Assembly (NCBI RefSeq): GCF_010365865.1
Contig: NZ_CP048020.1
Location: forward strand, 868,001 to 932,000
Direction of reading: 5' to 3'
DNA length: 64,000 nt
Source: Treponema vincentii
GTDB taxonomy: Bacteria > Spirochaetota > Spirochaetia > Treponematales > Treponemataceae
Below the pieces are notes generated by a model, which was not told the origin of the DNA, did no database searches, and was given only the letters and a program-made list of their open reading frames with translations. The position numbers and the translations under genes were made by a program. Position 1 is the stretch's first letter, and every line of letters starts with the position of its first letter. Below are positions 9,169 to 18,187 of this stretch, one piece after another.

Positions 9169-10029
9169 ATGAGCGGATATAAATGCCATTTTTGTGCCGA
9201 ATGCGACGGATACGGCTGCCTTGGTGAACTGCCCGGAATGGGCGGCGTATTTCAAAGCGCCAATTTTATCAGCAACTGTTCTGCATGGCAGAAGTATTAT
9301 AGCGATACCCTGTGCGATGATGTGCTACCTCCCATTAGATTGGCTCCTATTACCGGCGGTGTCGAAAATGTCGGCTATGGAGATGAAGCCGCGTTTTATT
9401 TCGATTTAATTGAAGCTTGTGCCGAAGCAGGATTCCTGCTCAGCATTGGAGACGGATACCCCGACGCAAAGATACAGGGAGGTCTTGCAGCCCTGCAGCG
9501 ATACGGAAAAACCGGAGCGGTGTTCATTAAGCCGTATCCTAATCCCCGTATCTTTGAACGGATAGATTGGGTACGCAGCTCTGCCGATCTGGTAGGGATC
9601 GATATCGATTCCTATAATATTGTAACAATGCGTAACCTTGTTCAGCTTGAACAAAAAGATGCACAGAGCCTGAAAGAAATACAGCGGTATGCACAAAAAC
9701 CTTTTGCAATTAAAGGAATATTTTTACCCGAAAATGTCGAGCTGGTAAAAGAGTTGCGTCCTGATGTTGCCGTTATTTCCAATCACGGTGGCAGGATAGA
9801 AACAAGGCGCGGCAGTACGGCGGATTTTTTAGCCGAGTACGGCAGTACGCTCCGTAAGTTTGCAGGCGAGGTGTGGGTAGACGGAGGATTGCGGAGTCGC
9901 ATGGATATAGTTACCGCAAAACGACTCGGTGCGGCACAGGTGATGATCGGTCGCCCCTGCATTACTGCACTGTTGAAAGATAAAGCTCAAGGTGTACGGG
10001 AGCTGTACCGTCGCCTAACTGTAGGTTAA
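9169..10029 (+). CDS. FMN-dependent alpha-hydroxy-acid dehydrogenase family protein
   Basis: 286 residues. The C-terminal half has the family's active-site block VISNHGGRIETRRGS (NHGGR) and the phosphate-binding block VWVDGGLRSRMDIVTAKRLGAAQVMIGRP, which bind FMN in lactate oxidase/glycolate oxidase-like TIM barrels. It is shorter than the usual 350-380 residues and starts with an unusual cysteine cluster (CHFCAECDGYGC within the first 17 residues), which could bind metal. The substrate is unknown. It is followed after 15 bp by rsuA, so the two may be co-transcribed. Confidence 0.75.
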   Translation: MSGYKCHFCAECDGYGCLGELPGMGGVFQSANFISNCSAWQKYYSDTLCDDVLPPIRLAPITGGVENVGYGDEAAFYFDLIEACAEAGFLLSIGDGYPDAKIQGGLAALQRYGKTGAVFIKPYPNPRIFERIDWVRSSADLVGIDIDSYNIVTMRNLVQLEQKDAQSLKEIQRYAQKPFAIKGIFLPENVELVKELRPDVAVISNHGGRIETRRGSTADFLAEYGSTLRKFAGEVWVDGGLRSRMDIVTAKRLGAAQVMIGRPCITALLKDKAQGVRELYRRLTVG

Positions 10030-10044
10030 ACATATTTGCGGAAA

Positions 10045-10782
10045 ATGCTTGTCAGGATAGATAAAATACTCGCTGCGAACGGATTAGGTTCACGGAAAGA
10101 TGTACGGCGGCTTTTGCGTAAAGAAGATTTCCGAATCAACGGCACACGGGTAACCGATGCGGGGACGCTGCTTGACCCTGAAAACGATACACTTTCACAT
10201 AACGGAGAAAAACTGTACCTCCGCACCTGTTGTTACCTTATGCTGAACAAACCGGCTGGGGTTGTTACTTCTACCTCCGATCCGCTGCACCGCACCGTTA
10301 TGGAGCTGCTGCCGCCGCCTTTTTCTGCAATGAGTCTTTTCCCCATCGGACGGCTCGACCTCGATACCGAAGGGCTGCTCATCATTACCGATGACGGAGA
10401 GCTTACTCATCGACTTACTGCCCCGAAATCAGCCTGTATAAAAAGCTATTATCTTGAAACAGCGGTTCCTTTCACCGAAGCCGAGTTTTACGTTGCCAAA
10501 ACGGCCTGTGCTCAAGGATTATCACTCGGGAAAACTTTCACCTGTCTTCCTGCGATCTTTGAACGTACGGAAGCACAAAACATAAAAACGAAATGGGCAT
10601 TTTTGATGCATATCTGCGAAGGGAAATATCATCAAGTAAAAAAAATGATAAAAGTGCTTGGAAATGAAGTGATCTACCTCAAACGAATTTCGATGGGGGG
10701 CGTTATGCTCGATCCGCAATTATCTGCCGGTTCTTGCCGCGAGCTTACCTCCGATGAAGTTACAGCGCTTAAGAAGATATAA
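10045..10782 (+). CDS. rsuA: RsuA-family 16S/23S rRNA pseudouridine synthase
   Basis: 245 residues. An N-terminal S4-like RNA-binding domain (RIDKILAANGLGSRKDVRRLL) is followed by the pseudouridine synthase core with the catalytic motif GRLDLDTEGLLIITDDG (aspartate near residue 110) and the closing motif EGKYHQVKKMIKVLG. The family makes single pseudouridines in rRNA, RsuA itself at the position equivalent to U516 of 16S rRNA; RluB/RluE specificity cannot be excluded. ATG at 10045 is preferred over an upstream TTG at 10036. Confidence 0.88.
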   Translation: MLVRIDKILAANGLGSRKDVRRLLRKEDFRINGTRVTDAGTLLDPENDTLSHNGEKLYLRTCCYLMLNKPAGVVTSTSDPLHRTVMELLPPPFSAMSLFPIGRLDLDTEGLLIITDDGELTHRLTAPKSACIKSYYLETAVPFTEAEFYVAKTACAQGLSLGKTFTCLPAIFERTEAQNIKTKWAFLMHICEGKYHQVKKMIKVLGNEVIYLKRISMGGVMLDPQLSAGSCRELTSDEVTALKKI

Positions 10783-10833
10783 GAATTGTTATTATTGCTG
10801 AAAGTATTACAATCTCTAATTGGTATAAAATAA

Positions 10834-10876
10834 AAACGCCATAGCAACCGTTGAAAACAACGATAGCATGGCGTTT
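10834..10876. terminator. Bidirectional terminator between rsuA and yebC
   Basis: Arms AAACGCCATAGCAACCGTTG and CAACGATAGCATGGCGTTT pair across an AAAA loop with one mismatch region. A-rich sequence lies on one side and T-rich on the other. It lies between two convergent genes and fits a shared terminator. Confidence 0.75.
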
Positions 10877-10916
10877 AATTATGGAACAAGATATTGAAAA
10901 ATTACAAAATGTACCG

Positions 10917-11660
10917 TTACTCCTCAGGTTCAAAATCGTCGGGAATATCAAGATTTGTGTATACGTTCTGGACATCGTCATCTTCTTCAAGACGCTCGAC
11001 CATTTTTAATACTTTGCGGATTGTCTCTGCCTCCAAACTCATATACGTTGCAGGGATCATAGAGATTTCTGCAGAAACGGATTCAAATCCTTTTTCCTGT
11101 AAAGCTTCAAGCACGGAAGCAAAGTCGTTGGGATCGGTTGTTACCGTGATAATACCGCCTTCAGTCTGAATATCTTCCGCCCCTGCTTCCAAGGCTTCTT
11201 CCATCAGTTTTTCTTCGCTTACTACTTCGGCATCGTATTCTATAACACCCTTGCGGTTAAACATATAAGCTACCGAACCCGTCGCACCGAGGTTACCTCC
11301 ATTTTTGGAAAAGAGGTTACGCACATTGGCTGCAGCCCGATTTTTATTGTCGGTCAGTACCTCTACCAATACCGCAACACCGCCCGGCGCATAGCCTTCG
11401 TACAACAGCTCTTCATAACTTGCACCGCCCAATTCGCCGGTACCTTTCTTGATAGCCCGTTCAATATTATCTTTCGGCATGTTAGCCGCACGTGCTTTTA
11501 ATATCGCAGTTCTTAACCGCGGGTTACCGTTCGGATCCCCGCCGCCCATACGTGCAGCTATAGAAATTTCTTTAATAAACTTTGTAAACATCTGACCGCG
11601 TTTTGCGTCAGCGGCTCCTTTTGCGTGTTTAATCGTCGCCCATTTACTGTGTCCGGACAT
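10917..11660 (-). CDS. yebC: YebC/PmpR-family translation/transcription factor
   Basis: 247 residues, the normal family length. It opens with the signature [21 protein letters not shown] and continues with [20 protein letters not shown] and the central [22 protein letters not shown] block. Older work describes the family as DNA-binding regulators; more recent work shows YebC paralogues relieve ribosome stalling at polyproline-like motifs. The start at 11660 is set by a perfect GGAGGGAG site just upstream. The gene is monocistronic between the rsuA terminator and the 11.7-12.3 kb repeat block. Confidence 0.93.
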   Translation of the reverse strand: MSGHSKWATIKHAKGAADAKRGQMFTKFIKEISIAARMGGGDPNGNPRLRTAILKARAANMPKDNIERAIKKGTGELGGASYEELLYEGYAPGGVAVLVEVLTDNKNRAAANVRNLFSKNGGNLGATGSVAYMFNRKGVIEYDAEVVSEEKLMEEALEAGAEDIQTEGGIITVTTDPNDFASVLEALQEKGFESVSAEISMIPATYMSLEAETIRKVLKMVERLEEDDDVQNVYTNLDIPDDFEPEE

Positions 11661-11782
11661 TATATACTCCCTCCGCCTTAAAAGGTTTAAAAACAAAATA
11701 TGCGCAAAATTTATATCATATAAACACAGCTCTGTCAATTATACGTCTTTTGAAAATATGCGGGGCATCTACTGCGTCGCAT

Positions 11783-12260
11783 CATTAAAAGTGTACATCC
11801 GTGTACACTTTTAATGGCGAATTTCGGCTTTGCCGAAATATCGCTTCTGGTTGAACCAGTGGCATCCGTGCCACTTCTGAAAATACTCAACGTACAAAAA
11901 GTACGTCTCCGCTTTATTCGTGCGGAGGGTTTAATACCCCGACACTCTGCGTCGTAACAAAGGGTATTAAAGCCGACTGCAACCACCTTATGAGAACATA
12001 CCGTGCGAAACGTTGAGCACGGTACCCGACGCTTGCGTCGGGGTTGTTGATTTTTGCTCGCGCCTTGAAATTACAGAACGGACAAGGATGTCCGTGCTTC
12101 CATACAGAAGCGAGTTTGCGCAGCGAAAACTTGTCATCAGAACGCCCAAGGATGGGCGGGGAGCTAATCAGAAGCAAGTTTTGTGTACAAAACTTGTCTT
12201 TTACCGACATACACGGATGTATGTCGGTAAAAAGTGTACACGGATGTATAACTGCTCAAC
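11783..12260. repeat. Cluster of palindromes with conserved GGAT/ATCC loops
   Basis: This 0.6-kb gap has no convincing gene. It holds a string of short palindromes: arms ATTAAAAGTGTAC with loop ATCC (11784-11814), GCGAATTTCGGC arms (11817-11844), AGTGGC-ATCCGT-GCCACT (about 11860-11877), GGAC-AAGGAT-GTCC (near 12087), CGCCC-AAGGAT-GGGCG (near 12145) and TTTTACCGACATAC-ACGGAT with full complement (12199-12232). The arms are unrelated to each other while the loops are nearly the same. It also contains the 138-bp repeat at 11914-12051. Confidence 0.8.
11914..12051. repeat. 138-bp dispersed repeat, copy 1
   Basis: Starts TTATTCGTGCGGAGGG and ends GCGTCGGGGTTGTTGAT. A second copy of exactly the same length lies at 16991-17128. 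The two share the framework but differ in one stem: ACCGTGC/GCACGGT here against ACAATGC/GCATTGT there, around the same GAAACGTTGA loop. Other arms, such as TTTAATACCC/GGGTATTAAA, are kept. Confidence 0.85.
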
Positions 12261-12338
12261 AGGTTATTTGCAAAAGCGCTGGAAGGGCGGAAGGGAAACA
12301 GATGTCCATTTGCTGACGAGGTATCTACGAGGCCGGTA

Positions 12339-14264
12339 TTAAAACAGTTTTAAAAACTCGTCTTCGGTGATAATCGCAGTGCCGAGTTCCTGCGCCTTCT
12401 TGTTTTTTGACGAACCGGAATCGGGGGTATTGGTCACGAGGTACGTAAGTCCCTTTGTTACCGAGGATTTTACCGTTCCGCCCTTGGCCTGCACCATTGC
12501 CTCCGCTTCTTTCCTTTTAAGCGTGTTCAACTCTCCGGTAAAGCAAAAGCTTTTTCCTGCAAGCGGAAGATTTCCTTGAGCGGAGACAGGCGCTTGAATA
12601 ACGATAATCCCCGAACCGGTAAGGTGCAGCATTTCTTCCTTTGCATCGCGGAGGCCGAGCGTAAGCGTATGGGCAAGGACGCTGCCGAATTGGTACACGG
12701 AGGCAAAGTCTTCCTCCGAAGCTGCGAGTAGTTTTTCGAGAGTATCAAAGCCTGCATCAACCAGTTTTTCTACCATAATACGGCCGATGCCTTCAATATC
12801 AAAACCGGCAATAAAGGTCGGCAGGGAGATTTCGCGTTTGGCATGAAGCGCTCTGTACACTTTTTCCGCCGACTTTTTTCCCATGCGTTCCAAAGTGGCA
12901 AGTTCTTCAACCGTAATGGTGTATAAATCGGAAATAGAGCGGAGACGCTGTGCATCAAAGAGCTGTTTAAGGAGCGCCGTCCCAAAGTCTTGAATATCGA
13001 GGGTGTTGATCCATTTTTCTATCCGGTGATGAATAAGCTTAGGGCAAGCCGGATTGGGGCAGTACAGGCGGGTGCCTTCATCGCGGAGTTCAGTACCGCA
13101 GCTCCCGCATCGGCACGGCTGTTCAATGGGCACACATGACGCAGGGTTTTCGATGAGCGCTTCTATCTTAGGGATAATCTCCCCCCGTTTGGTTACCAGC
13201 ACTCTACTACCGATCTTAAGGTTTAGTTCCGCAATCATGTTCGGGTTGCAGAGGTTTGCCCGCTTAACGGTTGTGCCCGCCAGCTGTACCGGATCGATGA
13301 CTGCGATGGGGGTGTAGGTAGCGCCCGACTCGCTCCACTCGACGCTGCGCAATACAGTAACCGCTTCTTCAAGGCTGAACTTAAAGGCGATCTGTTTTTC
13401 CGGCCGCGCCCTACTGAGGTCTGCAGTATCGATGCGGTCGTTTTTAACGACAAGGCCGTCGATGTCGTAGGGAATAGTGCTACGTATATCCATAACATGG
13501 GCGCGGTAGTCGATAACTTCCCGGACGCCGGCGCACCGCGTAACCGGCACCTGTAAGAAACCCTGCGCTTCAAGCCAGTTGAGTTTCTCGGTTTCTGTGG
13601 TGAAAGGCGCCGTTTCGGTAAAGGGCTTTCCGACTGTTCCCGCGGCGGCATCGTAACAGATAATTTCGAGGTGCTCGCTGCCGCTGCCGTCCTTCCGCTT
13701 CATCAACCCGTTTGCCGCATTCCGGCAATTTTTTTTATCGGGATAAAAACGGCGTAGCACCTCTTTGGTCATCAGCACTTCGCCGCGGATACCGCCGGAA
13801 AAGGGCGCCGTGCCGGTAGGGGCGGAATTGCCTTTCAGCTCAAGTACGACACCCTGCATCTTTTTAACATTCGCAGTAATATCGTCTCCGATTTTGCCGT
13901 CGCCCCGTGTTACTGCCCGAACGAGTCGCCCCTTTTCGTATTGCAGCTCCATACTGGCGCCGTCCAGTTTATATTGTACCAAAAAATCGGAGAACGACAT
14001 CTTTTCCGCCCATTTTTGGAAACTTTCGGGATCCGCTGCTTTTTCTTGACTCCCCATCGGGATAATGTGTTCCGCCTTCGGGAAGCCGTCAGCGCTGTCC
14101 TTAGGTACTGTTGCAAAAAGCGCATTCCGAGGATCGAGACTGCGCAGCTCGTCCCACAATAAATCAAAATCCGCATCCGAAATTTCCGGTTCCGCGTTAT
14201 AGTATAAGTCCTGATGCTTTTTTATCAGTGCTTCAAGCTCTTGTATCCGTGTATTCTTTTCCAT
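12339..14264 (-). CDS. ligA: NAD-dependent DNA ligase
   Basis: 641 residues. The adenylation domain has the nucleophile lysine in YKLDGAS (about residue 99, motif KxDG), followed by the TRGDGKIGDDIT block. A zinc finger with four cysteines (CRCGSCG...CPNPAC) comes next, then helix-hairpin-helix repeats (LERMGKKSAEKVYRAL and FDIEGIGRIMVEKLVDAGF), and a C-terminal BRCT domain beginning LAGKSFCFTGELNTLKRKEAE. It seals nicks in replication and repair using NAD. The sequence is somewhat divergent (HIIPMGSQ instead of the usual HxxPMLSL), but all catalytic parts are present. It is slightly shorter than the common 660-680 residues. Confidence 0.93.
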   Translation of the reverse strand: MEKNTRIQELEALIKKHQDLYYNAEPEISDADFDLLWDELRSLDPRNALFATVPKDSADGFPKAEHIIPMGSQEKAADPESFQKWAEKMSFSDFLVQYKLDGASMELQYEKGRLVRAVTRGDGKIGDDITANVKKMQGVVLELKGNSAPTGTAPFSGGIRGEVLMTKEVLRRFYPDKKNCRNAANGLMKRKDGSGSEHLEIICYDAAAGTVGKPFTETAPFTTETEKLNWLEAQGFLQVPVTRCAGVREVIDYRAHVMDIRSTIPYDIDGLVVKNDRIDTADLSRARPEKQIAFKFSLEEAVTVLRSVEWSESGATYTPIAVIDPVQLAGTTVKRANLCNPNMIAELNLKIGSRVLVTKRGEIIPKIEALIENPASCVPIEQPCRCGSCGTELRDEGTRLYCPNPACPKLIHHRIEKWINTLDIQDFGTALLKQLFDAQRLRSISDLYTITVEELATLERMGKKSAEKVYRALHAKREISLPTFIAGFDIEGIGRIMVEKLVDAGFDTLEKLLAASEEDFASVYQFGSVLAHTLTLGLRDAKEEMLHLTGSGIIVIQAPVSAQGNLPLAGKSFCFTGELNTLKRKEAEAMVQAKGGTVKSSVTKGLTYLVTNTPDSGSSKNKKAQELGTAIITEDEFLKLF

Positions 14265-14330
14265 ATCGAAAACATACTATGTACGTAACAAAAATACAAC
14301 CAACCATCTCTTTCCAAAAGGCTAACGGAA

Positions 14331-14393
14331 AACTCCTACTGATTAGTATCATTGCCGTTCGTAGCGGATATGAAAAAGCAGCCTAATGCGGCT
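14331..14393 (-). terminator. recQ terminator within dispersed repeat copy 2
   Basis: Read on the minus strand, AGCAGCC-GCATTA-GGCTGCT is followed by TTTTCA, a good intrinsic terminator just after... before the recQ 3' end's downstream boundary; the hairpin begins within a few bases of the recQ stop codon at 14397. The element is the second copy of the CTACTGATTAGTAT repeat seen at 3971 and 52125. Confidence 0.65.
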
Positions 14394-14396
14394 GCT

Positions 14397-16157
14397 CTAT
14401 GTAAGTGCCCCTTTCCAGAAGAATGCATTAGCCGGTCGAATTTTCTGTTCATGGATAAGCTGAGAAATAAGACTGCTAATGTCGCCGGCGCGCCAAAACG
14501 GAAGGTTTTCATGCAATATCCGAATAAGTTGCGGAACGGTGAATTTCCGTTTATTGGCTGTCACAAATTTGATCAGCTCCTGCTCGTCTTGCGGATACAG
14601 CAACGCGGTTCCGTTACAGATATCGCAACCGGAACAGGCGATACTTTCATCCCCTACATGAAGCGGAACGGCCCGCACTTCTCCAAGTGCTTCGAGCAGA
14701 ACCTCGCGCCGGCAACGGCCGCTTTCGGCAAAATTGACGAGTATTTCAGCCCGTTTCCGCTGTTTTTCGGGCAACAACACAATCCTCGCTTTGTCTTCGG
14801 GGCTCCACAGCAACACGGCTTGCGCGGGGCTTCCATCCCGTCCACCCCTTCCTGCTTCCTGTACATAAGCTTCGGCCGTGGGCGGCGCATTCAGGTGGAT
14901 CACAGTACGTACGTTCTTTTTATCGACGCCCATGCCCCATGCACAGGTCGTTACCAGTATCGCGCTATCGTGCTGATGAAACCATTGCTCCACCTCATCC
15001 TTTTCATTCCGTTGTAAGCCTGCATGATAAAACCGAATTGCCCGATCCCGCAGCGTATACCGTAAAAACGCAGCGGTTTGTTCCGTACCGTTCCGGGTCG
15101 CACAGAAAATAACCATCGGCCGCTGTCGCTGCATAACCTCTTGCAGGAGGGCAGGCGCCTTTACACGGCATTGTCGTACGTAATAGGCAATATTGGTACG
15201 ATCCGATTCTCCACGTACCAGATGCGCCCGGCCGTCAAAGAGAACTTCGCCGATACGCTTTAATACATCGTTGCCTGCTGTTGCGGTAAAAGCGGTAACG
15301 GCAGGAGGTTTTAGCGTTTCGATAACCTGCTTGAGCGTTTGATAGGCCGGCCGAAAGCTGTCTCCCCACTCACTGACGCAGTGCGCCTCGTCTATGGCAA
15401 GGTGGGCAATGCCGCGCTTTGCAATACGGTTTAACACTTCTTTTTGCATCAGAATTTCGGGATTGGCAATGATGAGTTTTGCAGGAGGTTTTCCGTCCGT
15501 ACCTTCGAGGCGGGCATACTGCGCGGCTCGTTCCTGTCCGCTTTGGCCGCCGCGGAACAACACCGGTTCAAGATTGCCTTCACACATCCGGCGCATCTGG
15601 TCGCTCATCAAGGCTAAAAGCGGATAGATAATGAGTGTCGGTTTATCCAACAGCAGCGCCGGTACCTGAAAACACAGCGATTTTCCCGCGCCGGTCGGTA
15701 ACAAGACGATCTGCCTGCCCCGCAACACGCCGTCCTCGTCATAAAGCTCGCTTAAAGGTTCTCCGGTAGCGGACAGAACGTCATCCTCTGCTTGCGGTAG
15801 CGCGGTTCCGGCCGGCGCTGTAGAAATTCCAGCCGGCTCTGTGGCATATTGTCCATATTGCGGTTCGGTGTGCGACGCCGTAATACCGGTCGACGATGCG
15901 GCAGCTTCGACCGCTTCGGCAGCGTGTACGGCATCGAGGATATTGGCAATCGCGAGCCGCTGCCACGGGTATAACGTCGGAATCCCGAATACGGTCTGTG
16001 CGCAGATAGAAACGGCATCGGCTGTTTTTTCCAAGCTGTATTCGGGATTATCCGATTCAAAAATCATGGGGCAGCTTTCCGTATCGGGCAGCGCCGCCTC
16101 CGGTTCAAAAAGGTAGGGAATTTCGCCATCAGGCGTTTTGTTGTTGATGATATTCAT
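14397..16157 (-). CDS. recQ: RecQ-like ATP-dependent DNA helicase with N-terminal insertion
   Basis: 586 residues. Motif 0 is at about 63-67 (YPWQR), Walker A is LLPTGAGKS (about 152-160), the DExH box is IDEAHCVSEWGDSFRPAY, and motif VI includes QEAGRGGRDG. A short RecQ zinc-binding segment follows (CSGCDICNG), with no clear HRDC domain. Between motif 0 and Walker A there are about 65 extra residues rich in Ala, Thr, Glu and Pro (roughly 78-142) that RecQ proteins normally lack. The start is uncertain: ATG at 16157 is used, while an in-frame TTG at 16184 is possible. It unwinds 3'-tailed DNA in recombination and repair. Confidence 0.88.
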   Translation of the reverse strand: MNIINNKTPDGEIPYLFEPEAALPDTESCPMIFESDNPEYSLEKTADAVSICAQTVFGIPTLYPWQRLAIANILDAVHAAEAVEAAASSTGITASHTEPQYGQYATEPAGISTAPAGTALPQAEDDVLSATGEPLSELYDEDGVLRGRQIVLLPTGAGKSLCFQVPALLLDKPTLIIYPLLALMSDQMRRMCEGNLEPVLFRGGQSGQERAAQYARLEGTDGKPPAKLIIANPEILMQKEVLNRIAKRGIAHLAIDEAHCVSEWGDSFRPAYQTLKQVIETLKPPAVTAFTATAGNDVLKRIGEVLFDGRAHLVRGESDRTNIAYYVRQCRVKAPALLQEVMQRQRPMVIFCATRNGTEQTAAFLRYTLRDRAIRFYHAGLQRNEKDEVEQWFHQHDSAILVTTCAWGMGVDKKNVRTVIHLNAPPTAEAYVQEAGRGGRDGSPAQAVLLWSPEDKARIVLLPEKQRKRAEILVNFAESGRCRREVLLEALGEVRAVPLHVGDESIACSGCDICNGTALLYPQDEQELIKFVTANKRKFTVPQLIRILHENLPFWRAGDISSLISQLIHEQKIRPANAFFWKGALT

Positions 16158-16275
16158 ACCATATATATGCGTCACCAACAGCAAAATGGCTTACAATTTT
16201 GCAAAAAAAGTAGGGAAGGGGTTATCGAAAAAGTAACCGACTTTTGAGACATCCCCGTTCTCTTTCGATTTATAT

Positions 16276-16980
16276 TTATTCGGCGATAATTGCCTCAAGT
16301 GCAGTTTGCATCATTGCAGTGAACGATGTCTGACGCTCTTCCGCCGTAGTTTCCTCATTGGTAACCATATTATCGGATATGGTAAGCAGTGCGAGCGCCT
16401 GCCGTTTGTACTGTGCGGCAAGGGTATAAAGCTCGGCGGCTTCCATTTCAATCGCCAAAAGACCGTACTGCGACCAGAGTTTCCACGTTTCAAGCTCGTC
16501 ATAGAACACATCAGACGAAGCGATAGGGCCAACCAAGGGGTTATACCCTAAGCGGACAGCCGCATCATAGGCATGCTTTAAGAGTTTCCAGTCCGCTGTC
16601 GGGGCGAACTGAGTTCCGCGGAAACGGAGCGTATTTGAACCTGAATTGGTCGCAGCGCTCATCCCGATAATCAACGAACGAAGCGGAATCTCTTTTTGCA
16701 AGGCTCCCGCAGTACCGATACGGATAGCTTTTTGCACGCCGTATTCACGGAAAAGCTCGTTCACATAGATGGAAATAGAAGGCTGTCCCATGCCGGTTCC
16801 CTGCACGGAAACCTTTACACCTTTATACGTGCCGGTAAACCCGTACATACCGCGGACTTCATTGTAACAGCGCGCATTTTCTAAAAAATTTTCGGCAACA
16901 AATTTTGCTCGCAGCGGGTCGCCCGGCAGTAAAATCCGTTCGGCGATTTCCCCTTGTTTTGCTCCGATATGAATACTCAT
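16276..16980 (-). CDS. deoD: Purine nucleoside phosphorylase DeoD-type
   Basis: 234 residues, the usual length for the hexameric bacterial enzyme. Motifs include [25 protein letters not shown], the phosphate-binding [16 protein letters not shown], the core RIGTAGAL, the substrate-binding IEMEAAELY and the active-site region LLTISDN. It splits purine nucleosides with phosphate to base and ribose-1-phosphate, feeding purine salvage, on which treponemes depend. Two adjacent ATGs occur; 16980 has better spacing to GGAGT than 16983. The 138-bp repeat begins 11 bp upstream of the start. Confidence 0.93.
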   Translation of the reverse strand: MSIHIGAKQGEIAERILLPGDPLRAKFVAENFLENARCYNEVRGMYGFTGTYKGVKVSVQGTGMGQPSISIYVNELFREYGVQKAIRIGTAGALQKEIPLRSLIIGMSAATNSGSNTLRFRGTQFAPTADWKLLKHAYDAAVRLGYNPLVGPIASSDVFYDELETWKLWSQYGLLAIEMEAAELYTLAAQYKRQALALLTISDNMVTNEETTAEERQTSFTAMMQTALEAIIAE

Positions 16981-16990
16981 CATAGACTCC

Positions 16991-17128
16991 TTATTCGTGC
17001 GGAGGGTTTAATACCCCGACGCTTTGCGTCGTAACAAAGGGTATTAAAGCCGACTGCAACCACCTTATAGAACATACAATGCGAAACGTTGAGCATTGTA
17101 CCCCGACGCTTGCGTCGGGGTTGTTGAT
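16991..17128. repeat. 138-bp dispersed repeat, copy 2
   Basis: Same length and framework as 11914-12051. It lies directly upstream of deoD and would overlap its promoter region. The variable stem reads ACAATGC/GCATTGT around GAAACGTTGA. The ends CCCCGACGC/GCGTCGGGG form another hairpin. Confidence 0.85.
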
Positions 17129-17256
17129 TATCAAAACTATCAAAAAAGCAAAGAGATGGGAACTACCCGAAAACTAAAGTTTTTGGATAGCTTCCGCAAA
17201 AATTTCAGTTTTTGCAGATGCCCTATAGATACTGTCAAATATCATGAATGCAGCCA

Positions 17257-18042
17257 TCAGTCTTTCCACGGAAAAATAAGATTGCGAATAGATCGGCTAC
17301 CGACCGTTTCCCGATCTTCCGCCAGTAACTCATCCCACGGTATGTGTTTCCGCGCAGTTTGAATCGGTATTTCGGGATGCTGCTCCATCCAATCGTATTT
17401 ATACATTCTCAGTCTGAAGGCATTATTCCATGCAAGCAAGAGTCCCGAAAAACCCGGTGCCAAAAAAGCTAAGAATGGGGTTATTATGATGAGGACAGCG
17501 CTGTACAGCAGCATAAAAAGTGTAAATCCTGTATTATCAAAAAAAACGATAAAGCACTTTTTAAGGCATTTACAAAAATTCGATTCCAACCGGCTCCGTA
17601 TCGGAAAAAACCATAAAAGCGACAGCTGTATAACCGCAAAAATCCATACAACAGTAACACCGAGAAAAAGGCCGAGAAAATTTTGAAACGAAAAATAATA
17701 GGGGACAGCGACTTCGGCAACGATCCAACAAAAACTTTCGATTAGTGCAAACAGAGCACCATGCCGCCATGTGCGTCTGATTTCCCCACCGATTTCTTTA
17801 AATGAAAATGATTTATAATCGGCAATATGGGACATCAAATTAGAGACGGTTAAAAGCAGTATGCCTATCAATATGATACAAACAAACAAGCACAATACAG
17901 ACAACACGAATATTGATGACAGCAGGTATGCCAAGCCGAAAAATAAAAAAACAATCAGTATAACCGCAATATTGAAAAGAGCGAGCAGAAGAAAATTGTC
18001 CCACCCGTCAAAAAAATTTTTTTTGAGAAAGAATCCGATCAT
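17257..18042 (-). CDS. Polytopic membrane protein of unknown function
   Basis: 261 residues with about six strongly hydrophobic segments, arranged in two blocks of helices: ALFNIAVILIVFLFFGLAYLL and the next helix in the first third, then four more between about 100 and 210. The C-terminal 45 residues are hydrophilic (YDWMEQHPEIPIQTARKHIPWDELL...). I recognise no catalytic motif. The architecture resembles YesL-like or DUF975-like integral membrane proteins, but I cannot assign it. ATG at 18042 is used; an upstream in-frame start at 18060 has no better ribosome site. Confidence 0.7.
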   Translation of the reverse strand: MIGFFLKKNFFDGWDNFLLLALFNIAVILIVFLFFGLAYLLSSIFVLSVLCLFVCIILIGILLLTVSNLMSHIADYKSFSFKEIGGEIRRTWRHGALFALIESFCWIVAEVAVPYYFSFQNFLGLFLGVTVVWIFAVIQLSLLWFFPIRSRLESNFCKCLKKCFIVFFDNTGFTLFMLLYSAVLIIITPFLAFLAPGFSGLLLAWNNAFRLRMYKYDWMEQHPEIPIQTARKHIPWDELLAEDRETVGSRSIRNLIFPWKD

Positions 18043-18187
18043 GCAGCGATAGTAGCACAAAAAACGGAATAATACTATCCATACCGCAGGGGTGTCTCCT
18101 CAATTGGTGAGATACCGGCACTGTCCTAAACATGCTCCTTGTGTTATAATCGCTCAGCATAATTTTATAAGGAGCAAGGAGTCTCTA

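Noticed and set aside
12013-12342. Open frames of 90-109 codons in the 12-kb repeat block
   Set aside because: They read through hairpins in both directions and resemble no protein.
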